This document shows positions 43,301 through 56,115 of a stretch of 64,000 nt of DNA, one piece after another (the stretch's first letter is position 1; each line of letters begins with the position of its first letter). The notes below the pieces were generated by a model. The model worked only from the letters and a program-made list of their open reading frames with translations, did not search any database and was not told the origin of the DNA. The stretch spans positions 12,225,704-12,289,703 of the forward strand of contig NC_088304.1 in NCBI RefSeq assembly GCF_032854445.1, given 5' to 3'. This stretch comes from Liolophura sinensis. Lineage: Eukaryota; Mollusca; Polyplacophora; Chitonida; Chitonidae. The position numbers were made by a program, and so were the translations under genes.

Positions 43301-45031
43301 GCCATTTTAAAAATTAGATATGCATAATACAAATATGAGGTGAAGTTTTCCAATTATGTGAGTCGATATATTTCGAATATTCGGAGATAAATTTGAATAT
43401 CAGGATGTAGAAATTTTCATCCTCATACATGGAAGTTGAAAAGGTGTATATCTTTTCCCAAAAACTATCATGCTGTTTTATCTCTATGCCTTTGATGGCA
43501 ACAGATATGATCTTTTGTATGTCAATTCACTCCTTTCTGATTTGCCTGTAATGGTACATTTATTTTGTAAGTAAGTCAGGCATTAAGACAAGTCCAAAAA
43601 GCAAACCGGTAACTGAGAGCACCTAGAGAGAAATACACCCTCATCTCAGTGTACACTTCGCCGTTGTTGTTTAACAGTAGGGAATAAACTCGTTACAAAA
43701 CATAGCCCGTATAAGATATCCTCTGAACCTTTTAATGTGATCTCAGAAGGGATGGATTTCCCAATCTCCAAGCAGAGGCTTTCATTCCAAAAGCCAAGCA
43801 CCTACAGAATCGTCACTGATCATCACTGAAGCTCTTCTAATCAGTGTTTCACATTTTCCCATTATGCCCGCATCAGTAGCCTGATAAATTATGGTGGAAG
43901 AAAAAAAAAGAATTAGCTGCGTTATATATTTGTCAGCTGACGTGACTTGCCTTTTGAATCAAGAATCTATTTTCTCCGATGGCGCTTCTCTTTTAACAAT
44001 TAATCTTATAGGCCGTCGCGTTTGCAACTGGAAACCGTTTGTCCGAGGCATGGAGAGTTTTCAACGGCCAGGGTGAAAGATGGGTTGAGTAGCTGGAAAG
44101 CTGGAGGCATTTTAAAACGGTCGTCCAAGCGAAATCATTTTAGTGGACAACATGGAGTTGATCATGAGCTATTAGTGACGTTCTCATATCAAACTACTTT
44201 TTTTTCACAGGTGGTCTCGCTTCTAGCATTTCCTGTTTAAGCCATATATATATATATATACGAGTGTATACATATAACTGCAGGGAAAATTTTCAAGCGG
44301 ATGAACACATCCACGCGTTATCACGAGAGTTAGGCGAACGGGGTCACTGTGGAAAATATATAAGATCTTAATGCAAAGGGAAAGACGGATGGTGTTTAGG
44401 GCCGCCATCACCCTGCCGTAATTGAATGTTGAAGGGGGTCGGTATTAAGACTCTTCTCGCTCTCTAGTGGTTTGGGGGAGAGATGACGACAAAGCCACCG
44501 TGCGGAAAATTGAAATGGGAAAAGTGCTCTTAACGAGAGCTCGCGGATAAACCGTAACATATGAGATTTCTAAAGGGTGTGCTGCGGGAAGGTGGACCCT
44601 ATTGGAAAATACTGACACCAGAATACAAATTAATACCCGCGATTTTATTAAGCGCCCGCGTTGCTGAAGCTAAGTCCACATCTGAACTAGCCGACCAGGT
44701 AAAGGGCTTCACAGGAAGCTTGATCTCGAGTCCACACCCCCGCGCCTTCTGCCGACCAACATACCTTAATAACTCTTCCCGTCCGAGCGGCTAAAAATAA
44801 ACAGCCGTTAGCCGGGAAAAATGATTGCTTTTACCCCACATCTGTTAAGTATTGACCATTTGCCTGGAATCTTCATGACAGCTTCGGTTTTTTGGGTCTC
44901 CTTTCTCTTCTTTTTGGTCACAATTTTCATCCCGCCCCACTTACACAAACTGTTACGAACTGTTAGCAAACTCTCTTCACCCGTCAGTATACGGTGTACC
45001 TGTGTGGGCCGGGGGTTAATTTGGAGTTGTT
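43301..45031. other. Unassigned, with a GC-richer block at 44420-45030
   Basis: The block from about 44420 is less AT-rich than its neighbours and has no repeats that recur in the window. A 77-codon frame at 44561-44794 has no recognisable domain. A TATA-like CTAAAAATAAAC occurs near 44792. It could be a promoter or conserved element for the candidate exon at 45062. Confidence 0.3.
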
Positions 45032-45061
45032 GTGGGTGATGGGGAGTCTGACAGTCCCATA

Positions 45062-45187
45062 ATGCGGTGTGGGTTCTGTCTCCCGGGCTGGATACGTCTT
45101 ACCAACCCTGGGGAAGAGGAGACGACCTCTCTGACAAACGTGTACAACATTATGAAAGAGCGCAATGGCAGACGCTGGTGTATTTTG
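45062..45187 (+). CDS. Candidate first coding exon of an unrecognised gene
   Basis: From ATG 45062 (an in-frame GTG lies at 45032) the frame encodes MRCGFCLPGWIRLTNPGEEE and continues hydrophilic to RRWCIL, then a donor GGTAAGTAC at 45188. Coding-like composition and a strong donor support it; no downstream exon was identified and the family is unknown. Confidence 0.3.
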
Positions 45188-46073
45188 GTAAGTACATATA
45201 TAAATATTTACAACGGTTGTCACATGAAAATAAATGAAGTCACACAAGAGACTGTAACATTTATAAATGTGGTACATTTCTTCCCCTTCACATGAGTGTG
45301 TTGTTTATTAAATAGTTGGGTTGCGTCAGTGTTCTAATGGCCATCATCATGATCTAGCACATGAAGTTCTGTTCTACGCATTTCATTGGAGTGTGGGAAA
45401 ACACGAGTCATGTTACGTCGATGATTCGCTAGTTTTGTACGCCATAGGATTTGAAGTTTACATATATTTTTAACATCCTGAATTAAATGATTTGAAGTGA
45501 AACAAATTATAGCAAAAGCGCAGAGAAACAAAATGTCGTGGCATAATATAAATTCAGTGGTCATATACGCTTTTATTCTTAGCTTAAGATGGCTGTTCTA
45601 GTATTTAAATCGTAAGGCCTTGTTGATCACCATTCATAATATCATATATTTTCAATACATATTAGCGTACACGGTGCTGCTTGACAGTTTATAAGTTACG
45701 AAGACGAGCAACGAAGAAAATAAAATCGTGCTTAGTATAAATTTCTTGAACAAAACAGTGGGAAAATATACACGCTTTTAATTTTAGCTTTTACGTTTTA
45801 ATATTACATATAACGATCATATATTCTTTCCTTTGATTTTAGGGTATTATGTTATTGTTTGCTGGCACTTGTAGAAAACATTCATCTCATGTTAATCTCT
45901 CACTGTCCCGTGAAGATTCCGCTCCGCTGCATGAATATGCACGGGCACGCAGCTGCGTGTTTATGAATGTAACTTCAGCATATTCCCTCCATTGTTTTAA
46001 TGTACACAGAGAGTGTAAACTATATTTATCTCATCCACATTACAATTAATAAGTCTACTCAACTGTAATTTAT
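45188..46073. other. Unassigned AT-rich stretch
   Basis: Frames at 45334-45564 (minus) and 45849-46049 (plus) lack recognisable domains. Confidence 0.3.
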
Positions 46074-46190
46074 GTATTTATTTATTTACATATTTATTTA
46101 TTTATTGTTTAACGTTCAAGAATATCTTCACTTACACCAAGGCGGCCGCTTGTGAAGGAAACCACCGACCTTTGGCAAATTACTGTAGAA
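46074..46190 (-). mobile_element. SINE family B copy
   Basis: AAAT-type tail at the left, TATTGTTTAACGTTCAAGAA, CACCAAGGCGGCCGCTTGTG, GAAACCACCGACCTTTGGCA and AATTACTGTAG. Confidence 0.65.
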
Positions 46191-47090
46191 TTTTCACTTA
46201 TTTTTCCTAGAAATTGTGTGTGTCCTTAAAAATATTGTAGTGGTTCCAGTGCACATAAATGTCCTATAAAAATATAAACGCCATGCATAGTGTGTTTTGT
46301 GTTGCAAGGACATGAAATGAACAGGTATGAAAGTGAAGCAAGTTGTGGAATGCGGTGTGGTGGCTGTTGAAATTTGGAATTTTTGAACTAGCATACATTA
46401 CTGGCCAGGTTAGATTTTTCTTTTCGTACTTATTGTCAGTAAAATAAGATAATGTCGTAAGGAAATTCGTACAATATTATACCTTAAAATGTTTGAAAAA
46501 AAAAACAACTGTTTTTTTTCCATTGTGAACATGCCGTGTCGTGTTGTGTTTTGCTTAGCTAAACCGTTCCTGGACTTATAAAGGTTAATTGATATTACCC
46601 GGAAAAAAATTATCACTAACCTTTATTGATAATTTTGACTTAAATCACAGGCTCTAATATCAGAGATAACAACGTTATACCGACAGTTTGCAGGCATCTG
46701 TCATTGTGTCAGAAGAATCTCTACATGATCAAAAGACAAAACCCATTGAATTGCACTAAATTCATTTTGCCCATTTAATTCTCTTTCGTCAATACCGACC
46801 TTTGAAACTTTAGCCATTTGGTGCTTTACGGCTTCGTGTTGTTGCAGCATTTATACGGTTACCGTAGCGAGGCCATTGGGCTGACTTCAATGCCAAGGAT
46901 AACAGTACTTGGCCTTTGATCTTGTCTTCTGTGTACGTGTCACATACCTTACTATACATATGCGCCGAACGGGTTATGGTCTGCTTTAAACGGCACCGAC
47001 CTCTTCATACCATTTTCGTTTGTTTTGTTTTTTTTTCATTTAAATATAGTTAAAGTCAAGAATATACACTCACTACATTAATCTATTATC
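46191..47090. other. Unassigned stretch
   Basis: AT-rich. No gene, RNA or shared repeat recognised. Confidence 0.3.
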
Positions 47091-47411
47091 TTTAACAGAA
47101 AGTCTGTTGTCTGAGTGATAAAATATAATTGGCATGAAAAAATGTCTTTAAAAGCATCCAAATAGCAAGGAGAAATTAGACAAATTTGAACTGTTATTAC
47201 TGTTGTTAGCCAGATTAAGGGCTTTAAAGCTATTTCAAAGCTATATAATATATATTCAGTAGCCAGTAGTCATATTCAACATAACGTTCTGTTTGCTTAA
47301 TAGGAGCCTCATGTAGAATTAATAGAATGTGTGTGTTATATTTAACAGAATAATGTACTGCAATAGCAGAATACATTTTAGCATTACTCTGATAACAGAC
47401 CTTCTGTTAAA
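47091..47411. mobile_element. MITE with 25-bp terminal inverted repeats
   Basis: The left end TTTAACAGAAAGTCTGTTGT plus CTGAG (47091-47115) is matched in inverted form by 47387-47411 with three mismatches. The TIR itself contains an AACAGAxxGTCTGTT palindrome. The inside is AT-rich and non-coding. Flanking target duplication not clear. A related diverged element lies at 53464-53635. Confidence 0.6.
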
Positions 47412-48114
47412 TACGACAGAGTATTTTTAAGTGTACATATACCATCTAATAGCAATACACAAGATTGTTTAAACACTTTATAGCCCTGATTCGAGATACA
47501 GCTACTGGGTTATACAAGTCCATGTTTCCATATATGTACCACGCTATATGTTGCTTTGTCAACGCTGTATGTCATGCTCTATTATCGCTATATCTAACTC
47601 TGATGACCATTTTATACATCAGATTCTAATGACGCTGTATGCCACTTTCATAAATTTACAATGTAACACCAGCATGGTATTATTTATACACTGTAAAAAT
47701 GGTCATAAGTGTAAAATTAAAGTACGCGTTCACAGTTGTCTTTTATCGTATATGACCTACGTAAACAATAACTCTTGTGTCCAACTCATTTGGGTTTTGA
47801 TGCCCTCTAAAATTAAAATTGCCCTACACGGTAATTAGCTGTGCTCTTATCTGCTCATAACGCTATTGGCTTTGTTGAAATGTTTTGTATTTATACATTG
47901 TTTCTATAAAACTTTGTAGATCTCTGTTTTGTTAATATTTTTACGCGGTGTTTGTCAATTACCTCTAATCTTTTCCGTTATCTCTTTGTGTAAATTTTGG
48001 AAGCAATTGTATACCACGTCATAAAAACTTTTTAAATTGGAGAGAATATTTAAAAGCACTATGACTTTTAAAATTGTTTTCCCTTTCACATAGAAATATA
48101 TTTTTGATAGTTAG
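47412..48114. other. Unassigned AT-rich stretch
   Basis: One 96-codon plus frame (47548-47838) without recognisable domain. Confidence 0.3.
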
Positions 48115-48240
48115 CTTGGTGCTTAACTTCATGTTTCACGGGTTTCACGTACACACTGAGGGTTACCCGCTAAATGGCTTGGTGACGGGCCGGGGAGCGC
48201 GGAATAAACCACCGACCTTCATCAAGTACACGGTTAACCT
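48115..48240 (-). mobile_element. SINE family B copy
   Basis: TTTCACGTACACACTGAGGG, GACGGGCCGGGGAGCGCGG and AATAAACCACCGACCTTCAT in family B order. Confidence 0.5.
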
Positions 48241-48349
48241 ATTGACTTGAGGCCGATGCAAATATAGCATGAGCCCCGATTCACCCCGTTTCATCGGTCA
48301 ATGGTCTAACGACCCAGTGCTGTAATTTAAAATGTGATATTAATTGGAT

Positions 48350-49575
48350 TATGTTGCGTGAAGCAACAATAAGCTGATCTTTAGTAATGGTATACATGTT
48401 GACAATTACTGCGTGAAGCAATGAAAAAAACTGATCTTCAGTAATGATATATAAGTTGAAAATTGCTGCGTGAAGCAATAAAAAGCTGATCTTCAGTAAT
48501 GGTATACATGTTGACAATTACTGCGTGAAGCAATAAAAATACTGATCTTTAGTAATGGTATACATGTTGACAATTACTGCGTGAAGCAATAAAAAACTGA
48601 TCCTCAGTAATGGTATACATGTTGACAATTTCTGCGTGAAGCAATAAAAACCTGATCTTTAGTAATGATATACATGTTGACAATTACTGCGTGAAGCAAT
48701 AAAAAGCTGATCTTTAGTAATGGTATATAAGTTGACAATTACTGCGTGAAGCAATAAAAAGCTGATCTTTAGTAATGGTAAACATGTTGACAATTACTCC
48801 GTGAAGCAATAAAAAGCTGATCTTTAGTAATGGTATACATGTTGACAATTACTGCGTGAAGCAATAAAAAGCTGATCTTTAGTAATGGTGCACTTGTTGA
48901 CAATTACTGCGTGAAGCAATAAAAAACTGATCTTTACTAATGGTATACATGTTGACAATTACTCCGTGAAGCAATAAAAAGCTGATCTTTAGTAATGGTA
49001 TACATGTTGACAATTACTGCGTGAAGCAATAAAAAGCTGATCTTTAGTAATGGTATACATGTTGACAATTACTGCGTGAAGCAATAAAAAGCTGATCTTT
49101 AGTAATGGTATACATGTTGACAATTACTGCGTGAAGCAATAAAAAGCTGATCTTTAGTAATGGTATACATGTTGACAATTACTGCGTGAAGCAATAAAAA
49201 GCTGATCTTTAGTAATGGTATACATGTTGACAATTACTGCGTGAAGCAATAAAAAGCTGATCTTTAGTGATGGTAAACATGTTGACAATTACTCCGTGAA
49301 GCAATAAAAAGCTGATCTTTAGTAATGGTAAACATGTTGACAATTACTGCGTGAAGCAATAAAAAGCTGATCTTTAGTAATGGTGCACTTGTTGACAATT
49401 ACTGCGTGAAGCAATAAAAAGCTGATCTTTAGTAATGGTATACATGTTGACAATTACTTCGTGAAGCAATAAAAAGCTAATGCTCAGTAATGGTATACAT
49501 GTTGACAATTACCGCGTGAAGCAATAATAAGCTGATACTCAGTAACGATATACATGTTGACAATCACAGCAGGTT
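48350..49575 (+). repeat. 55-bp minisatellite, ~22 units, with 495-bp internal duplication
   Basis: Unit GCGTGAAGCAATAAAAAGCT, GATCTTTAGTAATGGTATAC, ATGTTGACAATTACT. Units are continuous with no unique spacers. Shared variants (GTAAACATG, ACTCCGTGAAG, GTGCACTTG) reappear 495 bp apart (nine units), e.g. ACTCCGTGAAGC at about 48795 and 49290 and GTGCACTTG at about 48887 and 49383. Confidence 0.95.
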
Positions 49576-50057
49576 AAATGTGCAGCGATAATAACATATC
49601 GCTATGCATTTCATCGACCGCCACATAAACTTACAGTCCACATTTACAGAAAATCCCGCCAATTTCCCAGTGCCAAAGCAATCTGTATTAAAACACACAT
49701 ACCAGATTAGTATCGTACTACTCATTCATATATACATTCATCCTACATCCCATTTGATCGCGCTAAAGAGATAACCAGAGACATATCAAGCAAATAGTTG
49801 AATTAATGGGACTGGAATTGTAAAGTCCTTAATCACATGAGACTGGCCCTGATGTTTTTAACTCACCAAACGGTATATTGATGACCTGTTAGCTTTAAAC
49901 AATCCATATATAACAAAGATTGTGAATATATACATATACATATATCCACCTTCCTTTAAAAGGAATTCCAATTTTGTACTTTATATACTTTCTTAGTTCT
50001 GGTGGTTTGTGAATAATGTTTTGGGAATTGGCTGGCGTCTCGCCCAATATGATATAT

Positions 50058-50312
50058 GATGGGTATCCTGTGTGAAATATGGGCATCCTGTGTGAAATAT
50101 GGTATCCTGTGTGAAATATGGGTATCCTGTGTGAAATGCGGATATCCTGTGTGAAATATGGGTATCCTGTGTGAAATGTGGATAACCTGTGTGAAATGTG
50201 GATATCCTGTGTGAAATGTGGGTATCCTGTGTGAAATGTGGATATCCTGTGTGAAACTTGGATATCCTGTGTCAAATATGGGTATCCTGTGTCAAATGTG
50301 GGTATTATGTAT
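50058..50312 (+). repeat. 20-bp minisatellite, ~13 units
   Basis: Unit TGGGTATCCTGTGTGAAATA and variants (GGATATCC, GTGTCAAAT). The 173-codon minus frame over it (SHRISTFHTGYPHFTQ-like) is a product of the array. Confidence 0.95.
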
Positions 50313-51990
50313 AAAATGTGGTCGTCGTGCAGGCAGGTCATGTTTGTAATGAGGTTAGATTTCTGTAAGGGCGTCAAAATGATCACGCAATACGACATAT
50401 GCTGTGTAAAGCCCATAGCTTATGTCACACTTGCGTCCAATCAGAACTAATTGTTAACAGTTCCAGAAACTTGTCGGAGTCTATTAGCGGCTGATCAGTC
50501 ACGAGTAAATGTGAACGCTCTTGTGTCCCTCCTTACGACAAATAATTCCTAAAAGTAGAGGAATTACTACTTTCAACGATAATTTGGAACTAGTTATAGA
50601 ACTAGTACTTCTTTCAGGATCCAAAATTTTTGGCGACTAAAAGACAGTTAATAAATTCTAGCCGGGTTTAGCCGATACAGTTTTAAATGTAATGGTTGGT
50701 ATATCCATGTTATCAATCAAGCGTTCTCAAAGCATGGATTTCGAGAGTGATTTTATGTTTTAACTGTAGCCAGTAGAAAATTGCAAATACATCATTTAAC
50801 AGTTAGGGATAATACTGTACATCTGTTGGCAGAAAATTTTATACGTAGGGGCAGATGTTGAGCTTTGATGATAGATTTGCTTTTGTGTAAAATATATGTA
50901 TCTGTTGTTAAGTTTATGTTTGGGTTTTAAGGGTGTTTGGCGGACTTGGACCAATCTTTGACATCCCTCGATGGAACAACAAATTTGGTCTTAACACGTT
51001 GAACAGTATTACAGAAAAAAAGACGACTGGTTATAGCACCTGCCGCCGTCGATACAAAACTACTCTGGTGACGTAATTTGGCCGTGTCATAGTTAATGAC
51101 GTCATTTTTAGCAGTCTACTCCCGAGATTAGCGGTTTCTACGTTGATCGTATTTCTGCAGTAAGAGTCAGTCCGTCTTTGAACCAGTTCTTGCTCACAAG
51201 TTTTAATTCCCTGGAGTAAATGAATGTTTTAACGCACTACAAGACACAGACCGGTTACATTGACCCGGTGCCCCCACGGAGCCTTGTTGATAATCAGGGG
51301 CTGAGGGGTTTAATTCCTCACAGAGGGTGTGTAGAAGCATCAACCCGCAACAAATCCGAGCACTAAAGGATTTCAGGCAAGTTGACAGGTGGGTGGATTG
51401 AATCAGCGTTGAGAGAGGGTCGCTTCCTGATCTCTCACCCGCTCATGCCCTTTGAGACACGGGGTAACCCTCAACACCCTGTCTTAAGCAATGACCCTTG
51501 ATGCCCCAAGAGGATTCGATCTTAACTAGCCCATAATAGACTCTCTCTCCCACACGTTCGATCGATTTAGGTATTTCACTAAGATTTCTCCGGATATCCC
51601 TCCAGATATTAGCACGGCTCCATCCATTTTGATGCCATCATTGACGGAAATCGGCGCCGTCGCAACTTTGGAGAAATTTGCTGATGACACCTCTTTCCAG
51701 GATGGTAAATTACACAATCATAATTCACATATAACACATGCCCAAATGATAGCTCGATGGCTTGATCCTCGCTAAAAACGTCGACGCAATCATTTATCAG
51801 GCTCAAAAACGATTAAGAGATTAATGGGCATGTGATATTATATCGTAAATTATACTCGTTACTCAACGTTTGTCGGAGGATAGTATACATTATCTGCTGC
51901 TTCTGTAATAAATGTTTTCTCCAGGGAAGGATCGTGGCAAATTGGTTAAATTGTTTGTTTGTTTTTTTTTACATCGCTTATACAGGCACT
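50313..51990. other. Unassigned; possible conserved non-coding block at 51240-51830
   Basis: 51240-51830 is GC-richer and complex, with no repeats. Overlapping minus-strand frames (51526-51717, 51609-51806) have balanced composition but no recognised domain or splice sites. It could hold an exon or regulatory DNA. Confidence 0.3.
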
Positions 51991-52220
51991 GGATCGGCCA
52001 GTGGCCAAGGTGGTTAGCGTGCCGGCGAGGCGCAAAGGCCCAAGAGCCTCTCACCGCTCTGTAAGTCCAACTCATGCTGGCTCCCTCTCCGGCAGTACCT
52101 GGGGAGATCTGCAGCAACCTGCGGATGGTCATGAGTTTCCTTCGGGCTTTGCCCACTTTCCTCACACCATAATGCTGACCGCCTTCGTAAAAGTGAAATA
52201 TTAAGAAATGAAATAAATAC
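51991..52220 (+). mobile_element. Full-length SINE family A
   Basis: The clearest plus-oriented copy: head GGCCAGTGGCCAAGGTGG (box A-like), TAAGTCCAACTCATGCTGGC (box B region), GCAGCAACCTGCGGATGGTC, and GACCGCCTTCGTAAAAGTGA. It defines the orientation used for family A. Confidence 0.88.
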
Positions 52221-53463
52221 ATAAGTATTAAGAAGAGGTGGTTAAAGCCTAGCCTGGGACAAAGAATTCTCCAAAATGCTGCGCCTCGGGGTATCTTTGG
52301 TGGTAATGAGCAGACGACAGCGCTCGTGGTGTCGTTTAGATGACCTAACATGAAGTTTGTTCGGCATCGATTGATGTTCAACTAGTCATACAGTTTAAGC
52401 TCTTTATACTGGTGAAAAATTGAAATATCTGAGAAAATTTGTCAATTTCTTGCCAGAGGATTGATGGTCGGGCACTCCATCTCCCACAAAACTGAAAAAA
52501 TACTTGGAAAAGGTTTGATAGACAAATCAAATAAATAGCATTTATTGGCATTTGTCCTCAGTGAGAACGACGACGCAGCTGTTAGGGGTGGGTGTGTGCC
52601 CGGAAATATTGCAGTTGTTAATAGCAAAATATAAGATAAAGAAAATAAAAATGAGATATGAAAAGAAATAAATAAGTATACCGATACACAAATACTACAC
52701 CATGAAAGACCAGCCGTACATAAAACTTAAGGTTATCTGAATAATACAATGTAAAAACCATCAGCCATTTTACTCGATAAATTTGGCGACAGAAGCGATG
52801 AAAGTGAGGAGGAATTTCAGCATTCCATGCATGATGTTAAATCAGTTAACATTTTGTCTCAGCCGGGGCCCTATTAAGACTGTTTATGATACAACATAAC
52901 TTTCAGCATCGAACAGCCCCCTCGCTGCCATGACTACAGATTGATGAGGGAAAATGGAATTAAAATACACTGTACTTTAAGGTGGACAGAAACCCACATC
53001 TAATAACGGGATAATACTTCTGAAGAAATGATTATATCATTTACAGTTTCAAACGGTCAAACCGGGGTGTTTTTGCCAAAAATTAATATTTACCAATTAA
53101 AGTAAGTTATCTGCATGTATTACGAATAATATCAAATATCAGGCTGTCTCTACCTGTAGTATTCATAATGTTATGATTCTTACGTTAGAAAAGGTTACAT
53201 AAAGTTAGCTGACAAACTGAGTTAGCTGAGTTCTGCTATCGATAGACTTCATGCGTCCAAAAGCTTTCTCCAGAAGCTTTAGATCCAAGACTAAGCTAGA
53301 TAAGCTTCTTCTCAAGGATTTTTCTTTGTAAACTTGCAAGGCACCTGGCGCGGGATAAATCGTGCAATCTCACTCATCCGGTCCCCACTGGAACTCGAAG
53401 TTCTCCTATCCGAAATGAAAAATTCTTACACAAATTTAACGCGGACAGCTTCGTGTATACTCT
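52221..53463. other. Unassigned stretch
   Basis: AT-rich with short frames only; no repeat or RNA gene recognised. Confidence 0.3.
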
Positions 53464-53635
53464 AAAAAAAAGACAACCTGTTAAATTTAATAGAAAACCT
53501 GTTGTCTAAGTGATGCTGGAATATATTCCGTTATTGAAGCAGATTATTCTAATAAATATACAACAAGTGTTCTATTAAATCAACATAAAAATTGTATTAG
53601 ACTGAAAGAATATCTTGTTGAATAGGACACAATGC
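53464..53635. mobile_element. Possible diverged relative of the 47.1-kb MITE
   Basis: AATAGAAAACCTGTTGTCTA and AGTGATGCTGG at the left, and CTTGTTGAATAGGACA at the right, align with the ends of the element at 47091-47411. Short and eroded. Confidence 0.4.
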
Positions 53636-53646
53636 TATGTTATATT

Positions 53647-53765
53647 TGTTTAATTATTTACTTGACTGGTGTTTTATGCTATACTCAAAAATTATTTCAC
53701 TTATCAATGGCGGCCAGCATTTTGGTGGGTGGAAAACAGGCAGATCTCATGAGAAACCCACGATC
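53647..53765 (-). mobile_element. SINE family A, 5'-truncated
   Basis: TTACTTGACTGGTGTTTTAT, AATGGCGGCCAGCATTTTGG and GAGAAACCCACGATCTA. Confidence 0.8.
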
Positions 53766-54129
53766 TATTACGTTATGATAACAAAATACATTTTAGCAAC
53801 ACCCAAGCTACAGGATAATTTTTAGCGCATCTGTGACACTGAATGGAGGCAACCAAAACAGTTTCTCGTATCAGATACTGTGAAATCATGGATGACTTCG
53901 TCTATGTAGACGATGTCATAACAACAAGTCGTACGCATATCGTAATTATACGATTTGGCTAAAGCCTTGTTCCCCGATCGATTTTTGACCGTTGAGGTGG
54001 CAGGTTCGAATCTAACTCTTGACAGTCCGCCTACAATCTTGACCACCATATATATCAGTAAATCATTCAATCACTGCGTATTTATTTTTCTTTTTGGTTA
54101 TCCATACACATGTTGGTACTTATTTGAAT

Positions 54130-54260
54130 TTTTATTTGAATTTCATTTAACGCCAGTTTTACAAAACCGACGGAGGTCAGTTTTATGGGTGGATAAAGTA
54201 CTGCCAAATGTAACCACCGACATTCGGCAAGTTTCTGACGAACTTCCTCACAATCGTGTA
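54130..54260 (-). mobile_element. SINE family B copy
   Basis: CATTTAACGCCAGTTTTACA, CGACGGAGGTCAGTTTTATG, and AACCACCGACATTCGGCAAG with TTTCTGACGAACTTCCTCAC, the fullest family B body here. Confidence 0.65.
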
Positions 54261-54449
54261 CATACACTTGAGCACACCACATTGGTGGAAGACAAGTAGT
54301 CTTTTCCGAATGTTACACTGATCAAACTGTCGCTCGAGCGTCGGTGACCACTTATGGTGTACAAATTCTCTGTCCAATCTCGAGATTCAACTCGTCCCTT
54401 GTGTATTATAACGATTGGAAGGAACTGCGGAACAGTTGAGACTGGATGA

Positions 54450-54760
54450 ATGAGTACTTGGGGTTTAACGTCTTCCTTAACAATTTTTCAGTCATATGAA
54501 TCCTTAGGGTGTATGTAATGTACCTCCTTGTTGCAGGACGGATTTCCACTGCTCTTTTATCTAGTGTTGCTTCACTGAGACGACTTAAGGCAAGTAAGCC
54601 GCCCCACCCTAGCCATTATACTGATACGGATCAACCAGTTGCACTTCCCCTTAATGCCGAAAGGCAAGTGATGAAGCTGTAACTTCCTCTTTCAAAGGCT
54701 TAGGTGTGATCCGACTCCGGTTTAACCTCTGAAAAGTAGCACTGCTCAGCTAGTCGTAAA
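54450..54760 (-). mobile_element. SINE family D, nearly complete
   Basis: In plus reading: GGGGTTTAACGTCTTCCTTA, CTCCTTGTTGCAGGACGGAT, CTCTTTTATCTAGTGTTGCT, GCAAGTAAGCCGCCCCACCC, CCCTTAATGCCGAAAGGCAA and GATCCGACTCCGGTTTAACC. I recall this as a widespread mollusc repeat; its tRNA head would be at the right end. A matching piece is at 2455-2580 (plus). Confidence 0.6.
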
Positions 54761-56115
54761 TTCACATTAGTGTGTAGAGTTCTAATCCATCACCTATTGC
54801 CCAGGAAGTGAAGTTTTGAAAAAGAAGCAATGAATTCTAAAAAGTTACAATTATTGGCCCAAAAAACATGGAAAAGTGAAAGAAAAAGTCGCAATTTTAC
54901 ATAGACAAAACTTAAAACAAGATTAGCCTTCGTGAGCATTTGTTATTCATATATAGGACAATGACTCATTTCATAAACAATGTTCAGAAATTGAAACATT
55001 ATTTCATCTAAACAGGTGGCTGTTTGTGTTTTATTTAACTCAGCCAAAGTCGTGGGTCAATGTGGTCTGTACCATGTTACAACGTAGGTAATTGTTGTGA
55101 AAATATATCAATTTATTTGTCGGATATTCACTTAAATGGAGGTGTAGAACTTCATGTGTGGATTAAGCCGTCACGCAGGAGAACAACACCGATTTCCGGG
55201 AAACTGACAAACATTCCCACACGCGACATGTGCTTTTTAACCAGTAGGGCGAGCTTAAGGTGTACAGAAAGAAAGAACAACTGAAAGGCAATTGAGAACT
55301 GTGCATTTTTTGGGTTACTATTTTTTTCTACAAAAAAAAACATTTTTTTCTCTGCTGAGGATTTCTGAGACCATATTTTTTCAAAGTTTTTCATATTGTT
55401 TTGACCACAATGTATAAACCTGTTGAAACATACGAGAATAACCCTAATTGGAGATTATTTCCCAGAAAATAACTGTTTTCAAAATGTCCCGTAAAGAGAG
55501 AAAATTGTGATGTGACGTCACATGACTTAGATGTACTTTTAAAGGCCACCGTATTTTATCGTTCTGTAAACACCTTTCTTGGTGCAGCAAAAACTGAAAA
55601 AAAGTATCTGAGAGAAAACAGTCCTGGGAGAAGTTTTGTTCCGCGCTTTGAATTAACTCCCCGATATCGTTTATGTTGACCTTAAGGTGCATTCCATGCA
55701 TGTAGGTGTCGTAGTAGGCAGGTGATTTCCAGTCAAATTTTTTTAACTGTATGCACATAACTGGCCTTACTAACGCTATTGACTTCGTATTGTTAACAAT
55801 TAAGGAACCCAGAATTGAGAATTGGGAAAGTTCCCTTTAGGGAGATTAAATCGGTATCACTTGTTCAACGGTTAGATGGAAAAACTTGACTGCAATAAGC
55901 CCGTCTTGGCTTTTTGTATATTCAGCTCTCACACACGTGATCATACAGTACCAAATACAACACTCTGTACTCGCCGCTTATACGTACACCCACCCTATAT
56001 ATACTTTTGAGGTTGCAGTTTACAACATCAATGGCAAGAAAAATAAGTACGCTCGTGTAACCTGAAAGCCTGTGGCGGTTACTCCCCATTTGCTAATTCA
56101 ATCATATGAGATCAA
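54761..56115. other. Unassigned stretch
   Basis: A 104-codon minus frame at 55444-55758 has balanced composition but no domain I recognise. ACGTCACATGAC lies near 55514. No exon structure found. Confidence 0.3.

Noticed and set aside
48350-49575. CRISPR-like regular array
   Set aside because: Units are continuous with no unique spacers, and the context is a eukaryotic genome full of SINEs and introns.
49895-50416. 173-codon minus-strand frame
   Set aside because: Encoded by the 20-bp minisatellite.
51991-52070. tRNA gene at the SINE head
   Set aside because: Box A and B-like motifs belong to the family A SINE head and no full cloverleaf forms; only the two Ala genes do.
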